Shown piece by piece: positions 41,836-49,583 of a DNA stretch of 64,000 nucleotides. The stretch covers positions 1-64,000 of the forward strand of contig NZ_JNXG01000007.1 of NCBI RefSeq assembly GCF_000717025.1, written 5' to 3'. A program made the position numbers and the translations under genes. The stretch's first letter is position 1. Every line of letters begins with the position of its first letter. The stretch comes from Streptomyces atroolivaceus (lineage in GTDB: Bacteria > Actinomycetota > Actinomycetes > Streptomycetales > Streptomycetaceae). The notes under the pieces are model-generated. The model did no database searches. It was not told the DNA's origin and worked only from the letters and a program-made list of their open reading frames with translations.

Positions 41836-43164
41836 GTGGTCGTTCCTCCTGTCATGGGTGTGGACCTGGGAACCGGCCGGTCGGGCAGTCGTGTCGCGTT
41901 CCTCCAGTGGGCGGGTTCGGGTGGACGCCTGCGTCTCGGCCGGGAAGGCCGCGCCGGCGCTCGTCCGAAGGAACGCGGCTCCACGCGCGCGGCCACACGT
42001 CCGACCCCGTCCCGGCTGCCGTCGCTGACAGGACTGCGGTTCGTCGCCGCACTACTCGTCTTCACCGGGCACGTCCTGTGGTTCACCCGACTCGTGCCGG
42101 GCGACATCGGGACGGCGCTCAAACTGGCCTGCTCCCTTGCCGGCCCGTACGGTGTCGGCTTCTTCTTCGTCCTCAGTGGGTTCGTCCTGACCTGGACCGC
42201 ACGGCCGGACGACGCCGCACGCTCGTTCTGGCGCCGCCGCCTGGTGAAGATCGGTCCCACCCATCTGGTCACCTTCGGCCTGGCCGCCCTCCTGGTGACC
42301 GCCATGGCCCGGCCCACCTCCGCGGTCGACTGGCTGGCGTCGCTGACTCTGCAGCAGGCCTGGTTCCCGAGCCTGCGGACCAGCATGGCCGTCAATGAGG
42401 TCAGCTGGTCCCTGTCCTGCGAGTTCTTCTTCTACCTGGCCTTTCCGGCTCTGCTGCCCGCTCTGCGCCGCATGCGCAGCAGGTGGCTGTGGCCGGCAGC
42501 GGCAGCGGTGATCGCGCTGATCGCGGGTGCCTTCCTCGTCGCGACGTTCCTGGTGCCCGACCAGCCACGGCTGAGCCTCTTCTCGATGACCGCCCCCGTG
42601 TCGTTCGGTCAGGTGTGGTTCGTGTACTTCTTCCCACCGGTCCGCGCGCTCGAATTCGTCCTGGGCATCCTCCTGGCCAGGATCGTCACCGCAGGCATGT
42701 GGCCTCGGATCGGGCTCGTGCCTGCTTTCGCGGTGGCCGCAGCCGGATATCTGCTCGCTCTGTGCGAGCCCTACCTCGCGGGCAGGAGCGGGCTGGCGTC
42801 CGTGTGCACCGCGCCCCTGATCGCCGCCGCCGCGGTCGCGGACCTGCACAACAGCCCCTCGGTGTTCCGCAGGCCGACGATGGTGTTCCTGGGTGAGATC
42901 TCCTTCGCGTTCTACATGGTCCACCTGACCGTCATCATGACGGCCTCCCACATCATCGGACCGACTCGCACGTTCTCCCTGGCGACCGGCACGTTCCTGG
43001 TCCTCGTCCTGCTCGCGGTCGCGCTGGGCTGCTCCGTGGCTCTGTACCGGTATGTGGAAGCGCCTCTGACGCGCCGCTTCGGGCACCACCGGACGGCCAC
43101 CGGCGACGAAGCCCGTCACGAGCACCGGCCCGCTGTGAACGGTGCGGGACCGCCGGGGGCTTGA
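41836..43164 (+). CDS. Acyltransferase-3 family membrane protein (OafA/YrhL-like)
   Basis: About 442-aa integral membrane O-acyltransferase with about ten transmembrane helices. It begins the core with LPSLTGLRFVAALLVFTGHVLWF (the conserved R/H helix) and contains GFFFVLSGFVLTWT, FWRRRLVKIGPTH, EVSWSLSCEFFFYLAFPAL, and ALEFVLGILLARI. Such enzymes acetylate or acylate sugars, antibiotics or cell-wall polymers using cytosolic acyl-CoA. The first ~55 residues are Arg/Gly-rich and poorly conserved. No good SD precedes GTG 41836 or ATG 41854, so the true start is uncertain. Confidence 0.85.
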   Translation: MVVPPVMGVDLGTGRSGSRVAFLQWAGSGGRLRLGREGRAGARPKERGSTRAATRPTPSRLPSLTGLRFVAALLVFTGHVLWFTRLVPGDIGTALKLACSLAGPYGVGFFFVLSGFVLTWTARPDDAARSFWRRRLVKIGPTHLVTFGLAALLVTAMARPTSAVDWLASLTLQQAWFPSLRTSMAVNEVSWSLSCEFFFYLAFPALLPALRRMRSRWLWPAAAAVIALIAGAFLVATFLVPDQPRLSLFSMTAPVSFGQVWFVYFFPPVRALEFVLGILLARIVTAGMWPRIGLVPAFAVAAAGYLLALCEPYLAGRSGLASVCTAPLIAAAAVADLHNSPSVFRRPTMVFLGEISFAFYMVHLTVIMTASHIIGPTRTFSLATGTFLVLVLLAVALGCSVALYRYVEAPLTRRFGHHRTATGDEARHEHRPAVNGAGPPGA

Positions 43165-43522
43165 GGTCGCCGAGTAACCCCACGCTGCGACCGCGTCAGC
43201 CGCGGCACGCACAGACGATCAGCACCGCAGGCGGCGACCGACCCGGCGACATGGACGTGCGCCTCGGAGAACACCGGCCGGTTCACCGCCTTCAAGCACG
43301 AGGCTGACGCCCGTAGCCGCGAGCACGAGGCTGACGCCCGTAGCCGTGCACCCGCCGCGCCACTACGCCCGTGGGGGTCGTCGCATCGCGCTTCCTGACG
43401 CGGGGCGGGCCGCTCCGGCGGGCGCCGACCGTGCTGTTGCACCGAGAGGCAGCCGTCTCCCCTCCACGCCGAGGGGGTGCGTTCGTTCCTGTGCCCACGG
43501 CCCGGCCCCTTCTCCACAATGC
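43165..43522. other. Intergenic region with a two-copy 27-bp tandem repeat
   Basis: No gene supported in 358 bp. A unit starting gcacgaggctgacgcccg is present twice in tandem at 43296 and 43323 (27-bp period), with only two copies and no known function. Confidence 0.4.
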
Positions 43523-43553
43523 TGAACGATGGTACAACTAGTACGTTCGTTCA
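43523..43553. promoter_or_regulatory. 31-bp palindromic TetR-type operator upstream of the MFS gene
   Basis: TGAACGA-tg-GTAC-aacta-GTAC-gt-TCGTTCA: both arms match except the two-base tg/gt step. It lies 8 bp before the AGGAGG of the MFS gene and overlaps where the -10/transcription start would be, as expected for repression by the TetR protein encoded downstream. Confidence 0.75.
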
Positions 43554-43571
43554 ACTAGATAGGAGGGTGTG

Positions 43572-45125
43572 ATGGCAGCGGAACCGTCGTTACGCGCAGG
43601 GTGGCGGGAGTGGGCCGGCTTCGCGGTGCTGGCGTTACCGACCGTGCTGCTGGGGCTCGACGTGACGGCGCTGTACCTCGTCGCCCCGAGCCTGGCCGCG
43701 GACCTGGACCCCACCGCGACGGAAACGTTGTGGATCATGGACATCTACGGATTCCTCATCGCGGGGTTCCTGATCACCATGGGCACGCTGGGCGACCGGA
43801 TCGGGCGCCGACGCCTGCTGATGATCGGCATGGCCGCTTTCGGGGCCGCCTCGGTCCTTGCGGCGTTCGCCCCCAGCGCCCTGTGGCTGATCGTGGCGCG
43901 GGCACTGCTCGGAGTGGCAGGAGCGACGCTGATGCCGTCCACACTGTCCCTGATCAGCCACATGTTCGCCGACGCCCGGCAGCGGGCGCTGGCGATCGGC
44001 GCCTGGGCCACGATGTTCGCGCTCGGCATGGCGGCCGGACCGGTCGTGGGCGGAGTCCTGGCCGCCGGCTTCTGGTGGGGTGCGGCCTTCCTGATCGCGG
44101 TACCCGTCAGCGTGTTCGTGCTGGCTGCCGCGCCGACGCTGGTGCCGGAGTTCCGGACCGACGCGGGGCGGCTCGACCTGTCGAGCGTCGGGCTGTCCCT
44201 GACGGCGATGCTTCCGGCCTTCTATGCGGTCAAGCATGTCGCCGCACATGGCCTCGACGTCCAGGCCTCGGCCGCCGTCCTGCTCGGCGGCGGCTCGGCG
44301 GTTGCGTTCGTCCGTCGCCAACTGCGCCTCAGAGAACCACTGCTGGACATCAGGCTCTTCACCGACCGGGCCTTCTCCGCCGCTCTGACAGTTCTGCTGG
44401 TCGGCCTGGTCGGCTACGGCGGGATGATGTTCCTGATCACGCAGCACCTGCAGCTCGTCGCGGGGTTCTCGCCCACCGCGGCGGGACTGTGGATGGGGCC
44501 ACCGGCACTGGCCATGCTGATCGCCGGCATCGGTGCGCCCCTGATCGCCACTCGCTTTCCGCCGGGGGTCGTCATGGCCTCCGCCCTCGCGCTGTCCCTC
44601 GTCGGATACGTCTTCCTCGCCTTTGCCGGGACCGACAGCCGGCTGAGCGTGGTCACCGGATTCGCGTTCATCTACTTCGGCATCGGAGTCATCGCCGCAC
44701 TCGGAACCGACCTCGTCGTGGGCGCGGCACCGCCGGAGAGGTCCGGGTCGGCCGCCGCGCTGTCGGAGACCGTGCAAGAGCTCGGGATCGCGGCCGGGGT
44801 CGCGCTCCTGGGGAGCCTCACCGCGGCGATCTACCGGACGGCGGTCGAGGCTCGGCCCGGACTGCCCCCGTCCGTGGCCGAGCCCTACAACGACAGCCTC
44901 TCCGGCGCGAGATCCGTGGCGGACGCGCTGCCGGCCGGGGCTCTCCGACACGCACAGGACGCGTTCACCAGCGGACTCAACACCGCCGCGATCACCGCGG
45001 GTGTCGCGATCGCCGTAGCATCGGTCGCCTGCTTCGGAACCCTGCGTCACATCCGCCCGATCGGCGATTCCGGCCCCGGGGCGGAGCCGATAGTCTCGAC
45101 CCGCGTGAGCGGCGATGATCGGTGA
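43572..45125 (+). CDS. MFS drug exporter, DHA2 (EmrB/QacA) 14-TMS type
   Basis: 517-aa proton-driven multidrug efflux permease. It shows the DHA2 signs LDVTALYLVAPSLAADL (motif D1), MDIYGFLIAGFLITMGTLGDRIGRRRLLMIG (motif A), RALLGVAGATLMPSTLSLI and GAWATMFALGMAAGPVVGGVLAAGFWWGAAFLI (motif C), followed by about eight more helices. ATG 43572 has AGGAGG 5 nt before it, better than the GTG at 43569. Two TTA leucine codons (codons 7 and 22) make translation dependent on the bldA tRNA. It is followed with an overlap region by its probable TetR repressor and preceded by a palindromic operator. Confidence 0.92.
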   Translation: MAAEPSLRAGWREWAGFAVLALPTVLLGLDVTALYLVAPSLAADLDPTATETLWIMDIYGFLIAGFLITMGTLGDRIGRRRLLMIGMAAFGAASVLAAFAPSALWLIVARALLGVAGATLMPSTLSLISHMFADARQRALAIGAWATMFALGMAAGPVVGGVLAAGFWWGAAFLIAVPVSVFVLAAAPTLVPEFRTDAGRLDLSSVGLSLTAMLPAFYAVKHVAAHGLDVQASAAVLLGGGSAVAFVRRQLRLREPLLDIRLFTDRAFSAALTVLLVGLVGYGGMMFLITQHLQLVAGFSPTAAGLWMGPPALAMLIAGIGAPLIATRFPPGVVMASALALSLVGYVFLAFAGTDSRLSVVTGFAFIYFGIGVIAALGTDLVVGAAPPERSGSAAALSETVQELGIAAGVALLGSLTAAIYRTAVEARPGLPPSVAEPYNDSLSGARSVADALPAGALRHAQDAFTSGLNTAAITAGVAIAVASVACFGTLRHIRPIGDSGPGAEPIVSTRVSGDDR

Positions 45126-45130
45126 GGGCA

Positions 45131-45712
45131 ATGACGGATGAGCACCAGCAGGACGCGGTCGATGGGCGCAAGCTGCGCGGTCAGCGCCGCCGGACCCAGA
45201 TCATCGAGGCAACGCTCGCGATCGTCCGCCGCGACGGTGCCTCCGGCGTGACCCATCGGGCCGTGGCCAAAGAGGCGGGAATCACCACCAGTCTGACCCT
45301 CTACTACTTCGCCACACTCGACGACCTGCTGGTCGCCGCCCTGACCAGCGTCGCCGACACGTACACGCGCCGCATCCGCCAGCTCGTCGAGACCGCGGAC
45401 GACCCTCTCGACGGGCTCGCCCGGCTCATCGCCGAGTCTGCGGGGCCGGGCCGTGAGCGCGCACTCGCCGAACGTGAGCTGTCGACCCTGGCGGCCCGCC
45501 GCCCCGCCCTGCGTCCCGCGGCACGGGGCTGGCGCGACAACGTCGCGGCACTCGCCCGAACACAGACGGACGACCCTGACGCCGTTGAGGCCTTCGTGGC
45601 ACTTTGCGACGGCCTGTGCGCAGCAATCCTCCTCGACGACCACGATGCCGACCCGGACCACGTCCGGGCAGTCCTCACGAGGGCGCTGCCAGAGCCCACC
45701 GAGCACGGATAA
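45131..45712 (+). CDS. TetR-family repressor of the MFS exporter
   Basis: 193-aa regulator: N-terminal TetR HTH (RRTQIIEATLAIVRRDGASGVTHRAVAKEAGITTSLTLYYFATLDDLLVAAL) and a helical C-terminal ligand domain (RELSTLAARRPALRPAARGW...). ATG 45131 has GAGG upstream; GTG 45122 would overlap the MFS stop (GTGA). Being co-transcribed with the exporter it likely represses the operon from the 43523-43553 palindrome and is released by an exported compound. Confidence 0.88.
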   Translation: MTDEHQQDAVDGRKLRGQRRRTQIIEATLAIVRRDGASGVTHRAVAKEAGITTSLTLYYFATLDDLLVAALTSVADTYTRRIRQLVETADDPLDGLARLIAESAGPGRERALAERELSTLAARRPALRPAARGWRDNVAALARTQTDDPDAVEAFVALCDGLCAAILLDDHDADPDHVRAVLTRALPEPTEHG

Positions 45713-46327
45713 GGGCTGTTCCATGATCCCCGGCGGGCGCACGACGACAGCTACGGCACCTCGCCGCGTTGCCGGAACGCCCGGATACATCCAGTGTGCG
45801 GACGTCCCTCCGCCTTGCGATGCACCGCATCCGACGCCGCGCGCTGATCCACCCGGGATCACGGGACACCCTTGGCCTCCGGTGGTCGCCCCCGTTGCAC
45901 GTCACCGACGTTCGGCCTCGCAACGGACGGCCCGCGTCATGCGCACGGGCGGCCACACCGCCCGCCGCACCGCCCGCGCAGTGAGCCACGAGGGACTACC
46001 GAGTGGACGGCTGCCGGCCGGCCCGGTCGGCTCGACCCCTGCAGACCTCTCGACGGCGGCCGGCACCAGGCCTTCCTGCCGAGCTGCGGAGGTCTCCCCC
46101 GGAACTGGAACAACAGCTCACCCGGGGCTCGGCAGGTGACCGCCTCCACTGCCGCACGGACCTGCCCGGCATCGTCCGCCACCCCACGGACCAGGATGAA
46201 CGCGCTCGTCGATACGCCGCCCACCCCCAAGGCCGCCGGGCTCCGCAGCCGTCACCGTGTTTGCACGTGCTGCTACCGGTCACACGAGAGGTGTTCCTGA
46301 CGCCGAGCAGAGCAAGGTGTGAATGAC
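45713..46327. other. 615-bp region without a supported gene
   Basis: Short frames on both strands lack SDs. One leftward frame near 46230 begins MGVGGVSTSAFILVRGVADDAGQVRAAVEAV and could be the scrap of a decayed ORF, but nothing upstream or downstream supports it. The promoter of the csbD gene must lie in the last ~100 bp. Confidence 0.35.
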
Positions 46328-46501
46328 ATGGCAACCGATGAGAAGAACCGGGCAAAGACCGAGCAGGCCAAGGGCAAGGTCAAGGAGGCCGCCGGCCGCG
46401 CGGTCGGGAACGAACGCCTCACCGCCGAAGGCAGGGCCGACCAGACCAAGGGCGACGCCCGCCAGGCCAAGGAGAAGGCGAAGGACGCCTTCAAGCACTG
46501 A
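46328..46501 (+). CDS. CsbD-family general stress protein
   Basis: 57-aa hydrophilic, Lys/Ala-rich protein: MATDEKNRAKTEQAKGKVKEAAG...ERLTAEGRADQTKGDARQAKEKAKDAFKH, with the family pattern KxxQxKGKxKExxGxxxxxxxLxxxGxxxQxxG. CsbD proteins are induced by stress sigma factors; biochemical role unknown. ATG 46328 sits 10 nt after AAGG; a GTG at 46319 would add three residues. A perfect 16-bp hairpin follows. The adjacent RsbW-like gene and the SpoIIE phosphatases fit a sigma-B-type stress theme. Confidence 0.92.
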   Translation: MATDEKNRAKTEQAKGKVKEAAGRAVGNERLTAEGRADQTKGDARQAKEKAKDAFKH

Positions 46502-46533
46502 CTCCAGCGAGAGCGCGACGCGCTCCCTCCGCG

Positions 46534-46568
46534 ATGTGTGTGGCCCGGCCGTGCCGGGCCACACACAT
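46534..46568. terminator. Bidirectional terminator between csbD and the RsbW-like gene
   Basis: ATGTGTGTGGCCCGGC (46534-46549), loop CGT, GCCGGGCCACACACAT (46553-46568): perfect 16-bp stem between convergent genes. Confidence 0.88.
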
Positions 46569-46660
46569 GTCGGGCAGCGCGGGCGTGAGGCGTGTGCAGG
46601 ATCGGACCGGGTCGTCATGCCTCCCGCTCTCCTCCCGGTCTGCCCGCTTCAGCCCGTAGC

Positions 46661-47101
46661 TCAGCTGACGTCCCCGCCGTGCCGGGGCTTGGGAGCGCCC
46701 GGTGGTACGAAGCAGGCGGTGACGGTCTTGCCCGACGCCTGCGGATGCGTGGCCCAGCCGTCGGCGAGCGCGTCGACGATGGCCAGTCCGCGTCCCCCGG
46801 TCGTCGTGACGTCTTCGGGCTGCTTGGCGGGGGGCAGCGGGTCGGAGTCGTGGACGCTCACGTGCAGGCAGTGGCTGTCCCAGGTGAGGACCAACTGGGC
46901 GTCGCTGTGCGCGTGCACGTGCGCGTTGGTGATCAGCTCGGAGACACTGAGCAGGATCGCGTCCACCATTTCGGGGGCGTCCTTGGTCCACTCCAGGGAT
47001 GCCAGGTGCTCCCGTGTCCAACGGCGGCCGGCCCGCACCCCTTGCGACGCCGGAAACGACTGTGCCCACCCCACCGCGCGCAGCGACGTGTCCTTCGTCA
47101 T
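46661..47101 (-). CDS. RsbW-like HATPase (anti-sigma factor/serine kinase)
   Basis: 146-aa GHKL ATPase domain protein of the type abundant in Streptomyces. The N box ELITNAHVHA, a G1-like HDSDPLPP (the usual DxGxG is modified) and the G2 box TGGRGLAIVDAL are visible, with the lid and final strand KTVTACFVPP. Such proteins bind and inhibit sigma factors or phosphorylate STAS-domain antagonists, in switches controlled by SpoIIE-type phosphatases like those at 29623 and 37874; direct partnership is an inference. GGGAGGG SD before the ATG. Confidence 0.88.
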   Translation of the reverse strand: MTKDTSLRAVGWAQSFPASQGVRAGRRWTREHLASLEWTKDAPEMVDAILLSVSELITNAHVHAHSDAQLVLTWDSHCLHVSVHDSDPLPPAKQPEDVTTTGGRGLAIVDALADGWATHPQASGKTVTACFVPPGAPKPRHGGDVS

Positions 47102-47267
47102 CGGCCCTCCCTCACTCGGCTCTCCTCACCACCTACCCCCGCCTACGAGACACACCCCCGCAACTCGGTACGCAGCCCGGCCCCTGTTCCGAAGCCGAAG
47201 CGGAAAAGGGGGTCTGCCCGCGGGAAGTCCGGGCACATGCACCTCACCCCTTCGAGAGGAGCACACC

Positions 47268-47438
47268 ATGCTCGGCATAGCCGCGGCCGTCCTGTTCGCC
47301 ATCGCTTTCCTGATCAACGCTGCAGACATCGCCACCAACGACGTCTTCTCCTCCGTGAACGTCATGCTCCTGGGCCTGACACTTCTTGCCCTGCACGTAG
47401 CGGGAATCGGAGCCGGCCGCCCCTCCCGCAGACGCTGA
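47268..47438 (+). CDS. Small membrane protein (56 aa)
   Basis: Two hydrophobic helices: MLGIAAAVLFAIAFLINAAD and VMLLGLTLLALHVAGIGA, with a short Asn/Asp-rich turn and a basic tail RPSRRR. Strong SD GAGAGGAG 5 nt before ATG 47268. Similar tiny two-helix proteins are widespread in Streptomyces; function unknown. A long perfect palindrome follows 57 nt after the stop. Confidence 0.8.
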   Translation: MLGIAAAVLFAIAFLINAADIATNDVFSSVNVMLLGLTLLALHVAGIGAGRPSRRR

Positions 47439-47494
47439 CGACGCGGCGCGGACCCACCCGTTGCGGGCGAGCGCCCGTCGACAGCGGAAAACAC

Positions 47495-47539
47495 CGGGCC
47501 AGGGGCCTGATCCACTGAGTGGATCAGGCCCCTGGCCCG
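47495..47539. terminator. Perfect 45-nt palindrome, probable terminator
   Basis: Arms 47495-47516 and 47518-47539 are exact reverse complements (22 bp each, beginning CGGGCCAGGGGCC) around a single base. It follows the small membrane protein gene and directly precedes the broken gene at 47554, so it is probably a terminator, though such a long perfect arm is unusual. Confidence 0.75.
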
Positions 47540-47553
47540 TCTGGAACGGGTTC

Positions 47554-47999
47554 ATGGCTGCCGTGATCGCAAGGCTGGAAGAGCTCCGGGGCCTCGCCCC
47601 GCTGACCGCCGAGGGGGCGGCGGCGCGGTTCTCGGCCCAGAAGTGGACACCGGGGGGGGCAGGCCCCGTGACGGCGTGGAGACGTCGTGGGACAAGGACG
47701 GCGTCGGAGGCTGGATCCGGACGTCCGGCGGTGGGGCGGTCCGCGTCTCGTTCGCCGTCTGGATCCTCGACGTCGACGAGTCGGGCTACTTCGACGACGT
47801 GGAAGCCGTCTACGAGCAGGGGGAGCAGGCGCTCGCCGGCTTCCTGCCCGAGCTCGGGGCGTCCTCCCTCGCCGGCCACCTCGTCGAGGCCGAACAGACG
47901 GCGGCGGACGAGGACGAGTTCATCAGGGTGAGGAAGTGGGCTCTCGACGGCCGGATCCTGACCGCCGGTGTGATCCAGCAGGACGCGATCTTCCGGTGA
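47554..47999 (+). pseudogene. Unknown gene broken at a G8 homopolymer
   Basis: From ATG 47554 the frame reads MAAVIARLEELRGLAPLTAEGAAARFSAQKWTP, then meets a run of eight G (47652-47659). Good coding sequence continues in a different frame: RDGVETSWDKDGVGGWIRTSGGGAVRVSFAVWILDVDESGYFDDVEAVYEQGEQALAGFLPEL...FIRVRKWALDGRILTAGVIQQDAIFR to the stop at 47999. One G too few (or two too many) explains it. The restored ~147-aa product is soluble and of unknown family, in the style of immunity-like proteins. It could be a pseudogene, a phase-variable gene or a sequencing error. Confidence 0.65.
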
Positions 48000-48101
48000 T
48001 GGTCGTGGTGGCGCTGGAGGAGCCCGGCGCTGCCTGACCCACCCAGCAGGCCACAGCACCCCTCACCGGGTCTCCCCCGTAGCCGTCCGCCGTACTCGGC
48101 C

Positions 48102-48515
48102 TCAGCGGATGACGGTGGCGAGCGCGGCGGCGTACTGCTCGTCGGTCACCGGTTCCAGCCACGTGGTGCCATCTCCGTCGGCATCGCCGACGACCATGGC
48201 GATGTGGGCCATGAGCGTGGTGTCAGTACCTCCGTGCCAGTGCTCCTCTCCCGGCGGGCACTTGACGGTCTGCCCGGCGCCGACCCGTACGACGTCACCG
48301 TCGCGGGTGCCGACGAGGCCGACGCCGTCGGTGATGTAGAGGGTCTGGCCGTTGGCGTGCGAGTGCCAGTTGGTGCGGGCGCCGGGGGTGAAGCGGACCA
48401 GGGCGGTCGCCAGCCGGGCCGGCTCGACGGGGGTCTCGATCATGTTGAGGTAGACGTCGCCGGTGAAGCGCTCGGCGGGGGCCTTGGCGGTCGGGGTCTG
48501 GGTGATGTGTTCCAC
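48102..48515 (-). CDS. Cupin-domain protein
   Basis: 137-aa single cupin barrel. Motif 1 is NWHSHANGQTLYITDGVGLV (HxHxxxQ pattern for metal binding) and motif 2 is VKCPPGEEHWHGGTDTTLMAHIA with a metal-ligand His. Such cupins commonly accompany carboxymuconolactone-decarboxylase-like proteins and oxidoreductases, exactly the neighbours here: a decayed decarboxylase gene, an SDR and a Zn-alcohol dehydrogenase upstream on the same strand. Likely role is detoxification or small-molecule oxidation; substrate unknown. Confidence 0.88.
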   Translation of the reverse strand: MEHITQTPTAKAPAERFTGDVYLNMIETPVEPARLATALVRFTPGARTNWHSHANGQTLYITDGVGLVGTRDGDVVRVGAGQTVKCPPGEEHWHGGTDTTLMAHIAMVVGDADGDGTTWLEPVTDEQYAAALATVIR

Positions 48516-48564
48516 GGACGGTGTCCTTTGCTGTGCAGATGCCGCGGGAGGCGGTCTACGGGTG

Positions 48565-48852
48565 TCAGGCGCCGCGCTCGTCGGCGCGCTTCTTGAGCTG
48601 GCTCATCGCGGTCATGGCGTGGGGCCGCCCGCCTGGAAGGCGAGGTGGGTGGTGGCCCCGGAGAGTCCCTCGGCGCTCGGGCCGATCTCCGGTGCCACGC
48701 CTAGGTGGTGGGGCAGCTGCCCCCTGCGGTGGAGGGCGGCCAGGCCGCTGACGGTCACCAGGCTGCGGTCGCGAGACGAGCCTGGGACACTCCCCCACGT
48801 CGCCGAAAGGCACCTCTCCGCTGACCTCGACCAGCTTGGGTGCGACCGTCAC
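48565..48852 (-). pseudogene. Carboxymuconolactone decarboxylase-like gene with two compensating frameshifts
   Basis: The leftward frame opens MTVAPKLVEVSGEVPFGDVGECPRL, typical for this AhpD-like family. It shifts near 48777 to another frame reading DRSLVTVSGLAALHRRGQLPHHLGVAPEIGPSAEGLSGATTHLAFQAGGPT, then returns near 48615 to the first frame as AMTAMSQLKKRADERGA-stop. The family core RDRSLVTVSxLxAL...THLAFxAGxPxAM is clear only when the frames are joined. The start GTG overlaps the stop of the SDR gene. Probably non-functional. Confidence 0.75.
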
Positions 48853-49514
48853 TCGGGCATCGGCTCCGCGTAGTGGCGGAAGCCGTCGCGCTCGGTGTGC
48901 AGGGCGTACAGGCGCTCGGCCAGCACCTCGGGGCTGCTCTCTCCGGCGTCCGGCCGGATCGCGCCGGGGACGATCAGCTGCGCTGCGTGGATGTTCTCGG
49001 CGGCGAGCGCGTCGTGCAGCATGCGGGCGTAGGCGCTTTCGGCGGCGAAGGCGATCGAGGTACCGGCCCGCTGGGGGTGAGGGCGGACCGCGCTGCCGCC
49101 GTTGACGAAGAGAAGGGTGCCGCGCCCCAGGGCCCGCATGCCGGGCAGGACCGCGTTCACGCAGGTGACCGGCCCCTTCAGCGAGAAGGCGAGCGGATCC
49201 TCCAGGTCGTCGGTGGTGGTGTCGAGAACCGGTTTCATGAAGTCGGCGCGCGGCACCGGGCTGTACTGCAGGATCTCGACCGGCCCGAGAGCCTCCGCCA
49301 CGTCCTGGAGGGCGCCGGTGAGCGCGTCCGGGGCGAGGACGTCCGCGGGGAATCCGCGGGCCTGGATGCCGTCACGGCGGAGCTCATCAGTCAGGTGCTC
49401 GAGGTGTTCGGCGCTGCGGGCGATCAGGGCGACGCCGTGGCCGGCGGTGCCGAAGCGGCGGGCGGTGGCCAGTCCGAGGCCGGGACCGGCGCCGACGAGA
49501 ACGTAGGTGGTCAC
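48849..49514 (-). CDS. Short-chain dehydrogenase/reductase (atypical)
   Basis: 221-aa Rossmann-fold oxidoreductase. The dinucleotide motif VLVGAGPGLGLATARRFG (GxxxGxG type) and a substituted NNAG-like region (ILQYSPVP) are present, but the canonical YxxxK is replaced (AFAAESAYARML), so catalysis may differ or be lost. It lies between a Zn-alcohol dehydrogenase upstream and a decayed carboxymuconolactone decarboxylase downstream, all leftward, probably one operon controlled by the divergent MmyB-type regulator. Confidence 0.85.
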   Translation of the reverse strand: MTTYVLVGAGPGLGLATARRFGTAGHGVALIARSAEHLEHLTDELRRDGIQARGFPADVLAPDALTGALQDVAEALGPVEILQYSPVPRADFMKPVLDTTTDDLEDPLAFSLKGPVTCVNAVLPGMRALGRGTLLFVNGGSAVRPHPQRAGTSIAFAAESAYARMLHDALAAENIHAAQLIVPGAIRPDAGESSPEVLAERLYALHTERDGFRHYAEPMPE

Positions 49515-49583
49515 GCTGGGGTCCTCACAAGCGGGCCGGGGCCGGGCGTCCGGCCCCGGGGAAGGGGAAGGGGAAGGTGCGGG

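Noticed and set aside
43296-43349. 27-bp direct tandem repeat as an attachment or regulatory site
   Set aside because: Only two copies, no palindrome, not near a promoter or integrase; probably a simple duplication.
45937-46230. Leftward frame beginning MGVGGVSTSAFILVRGVADDAG
   Set aside because: The first ~25 residues look protein-like, but the rest is Arg/Gly-rich, there is no SD and no family match; at most a scrap.
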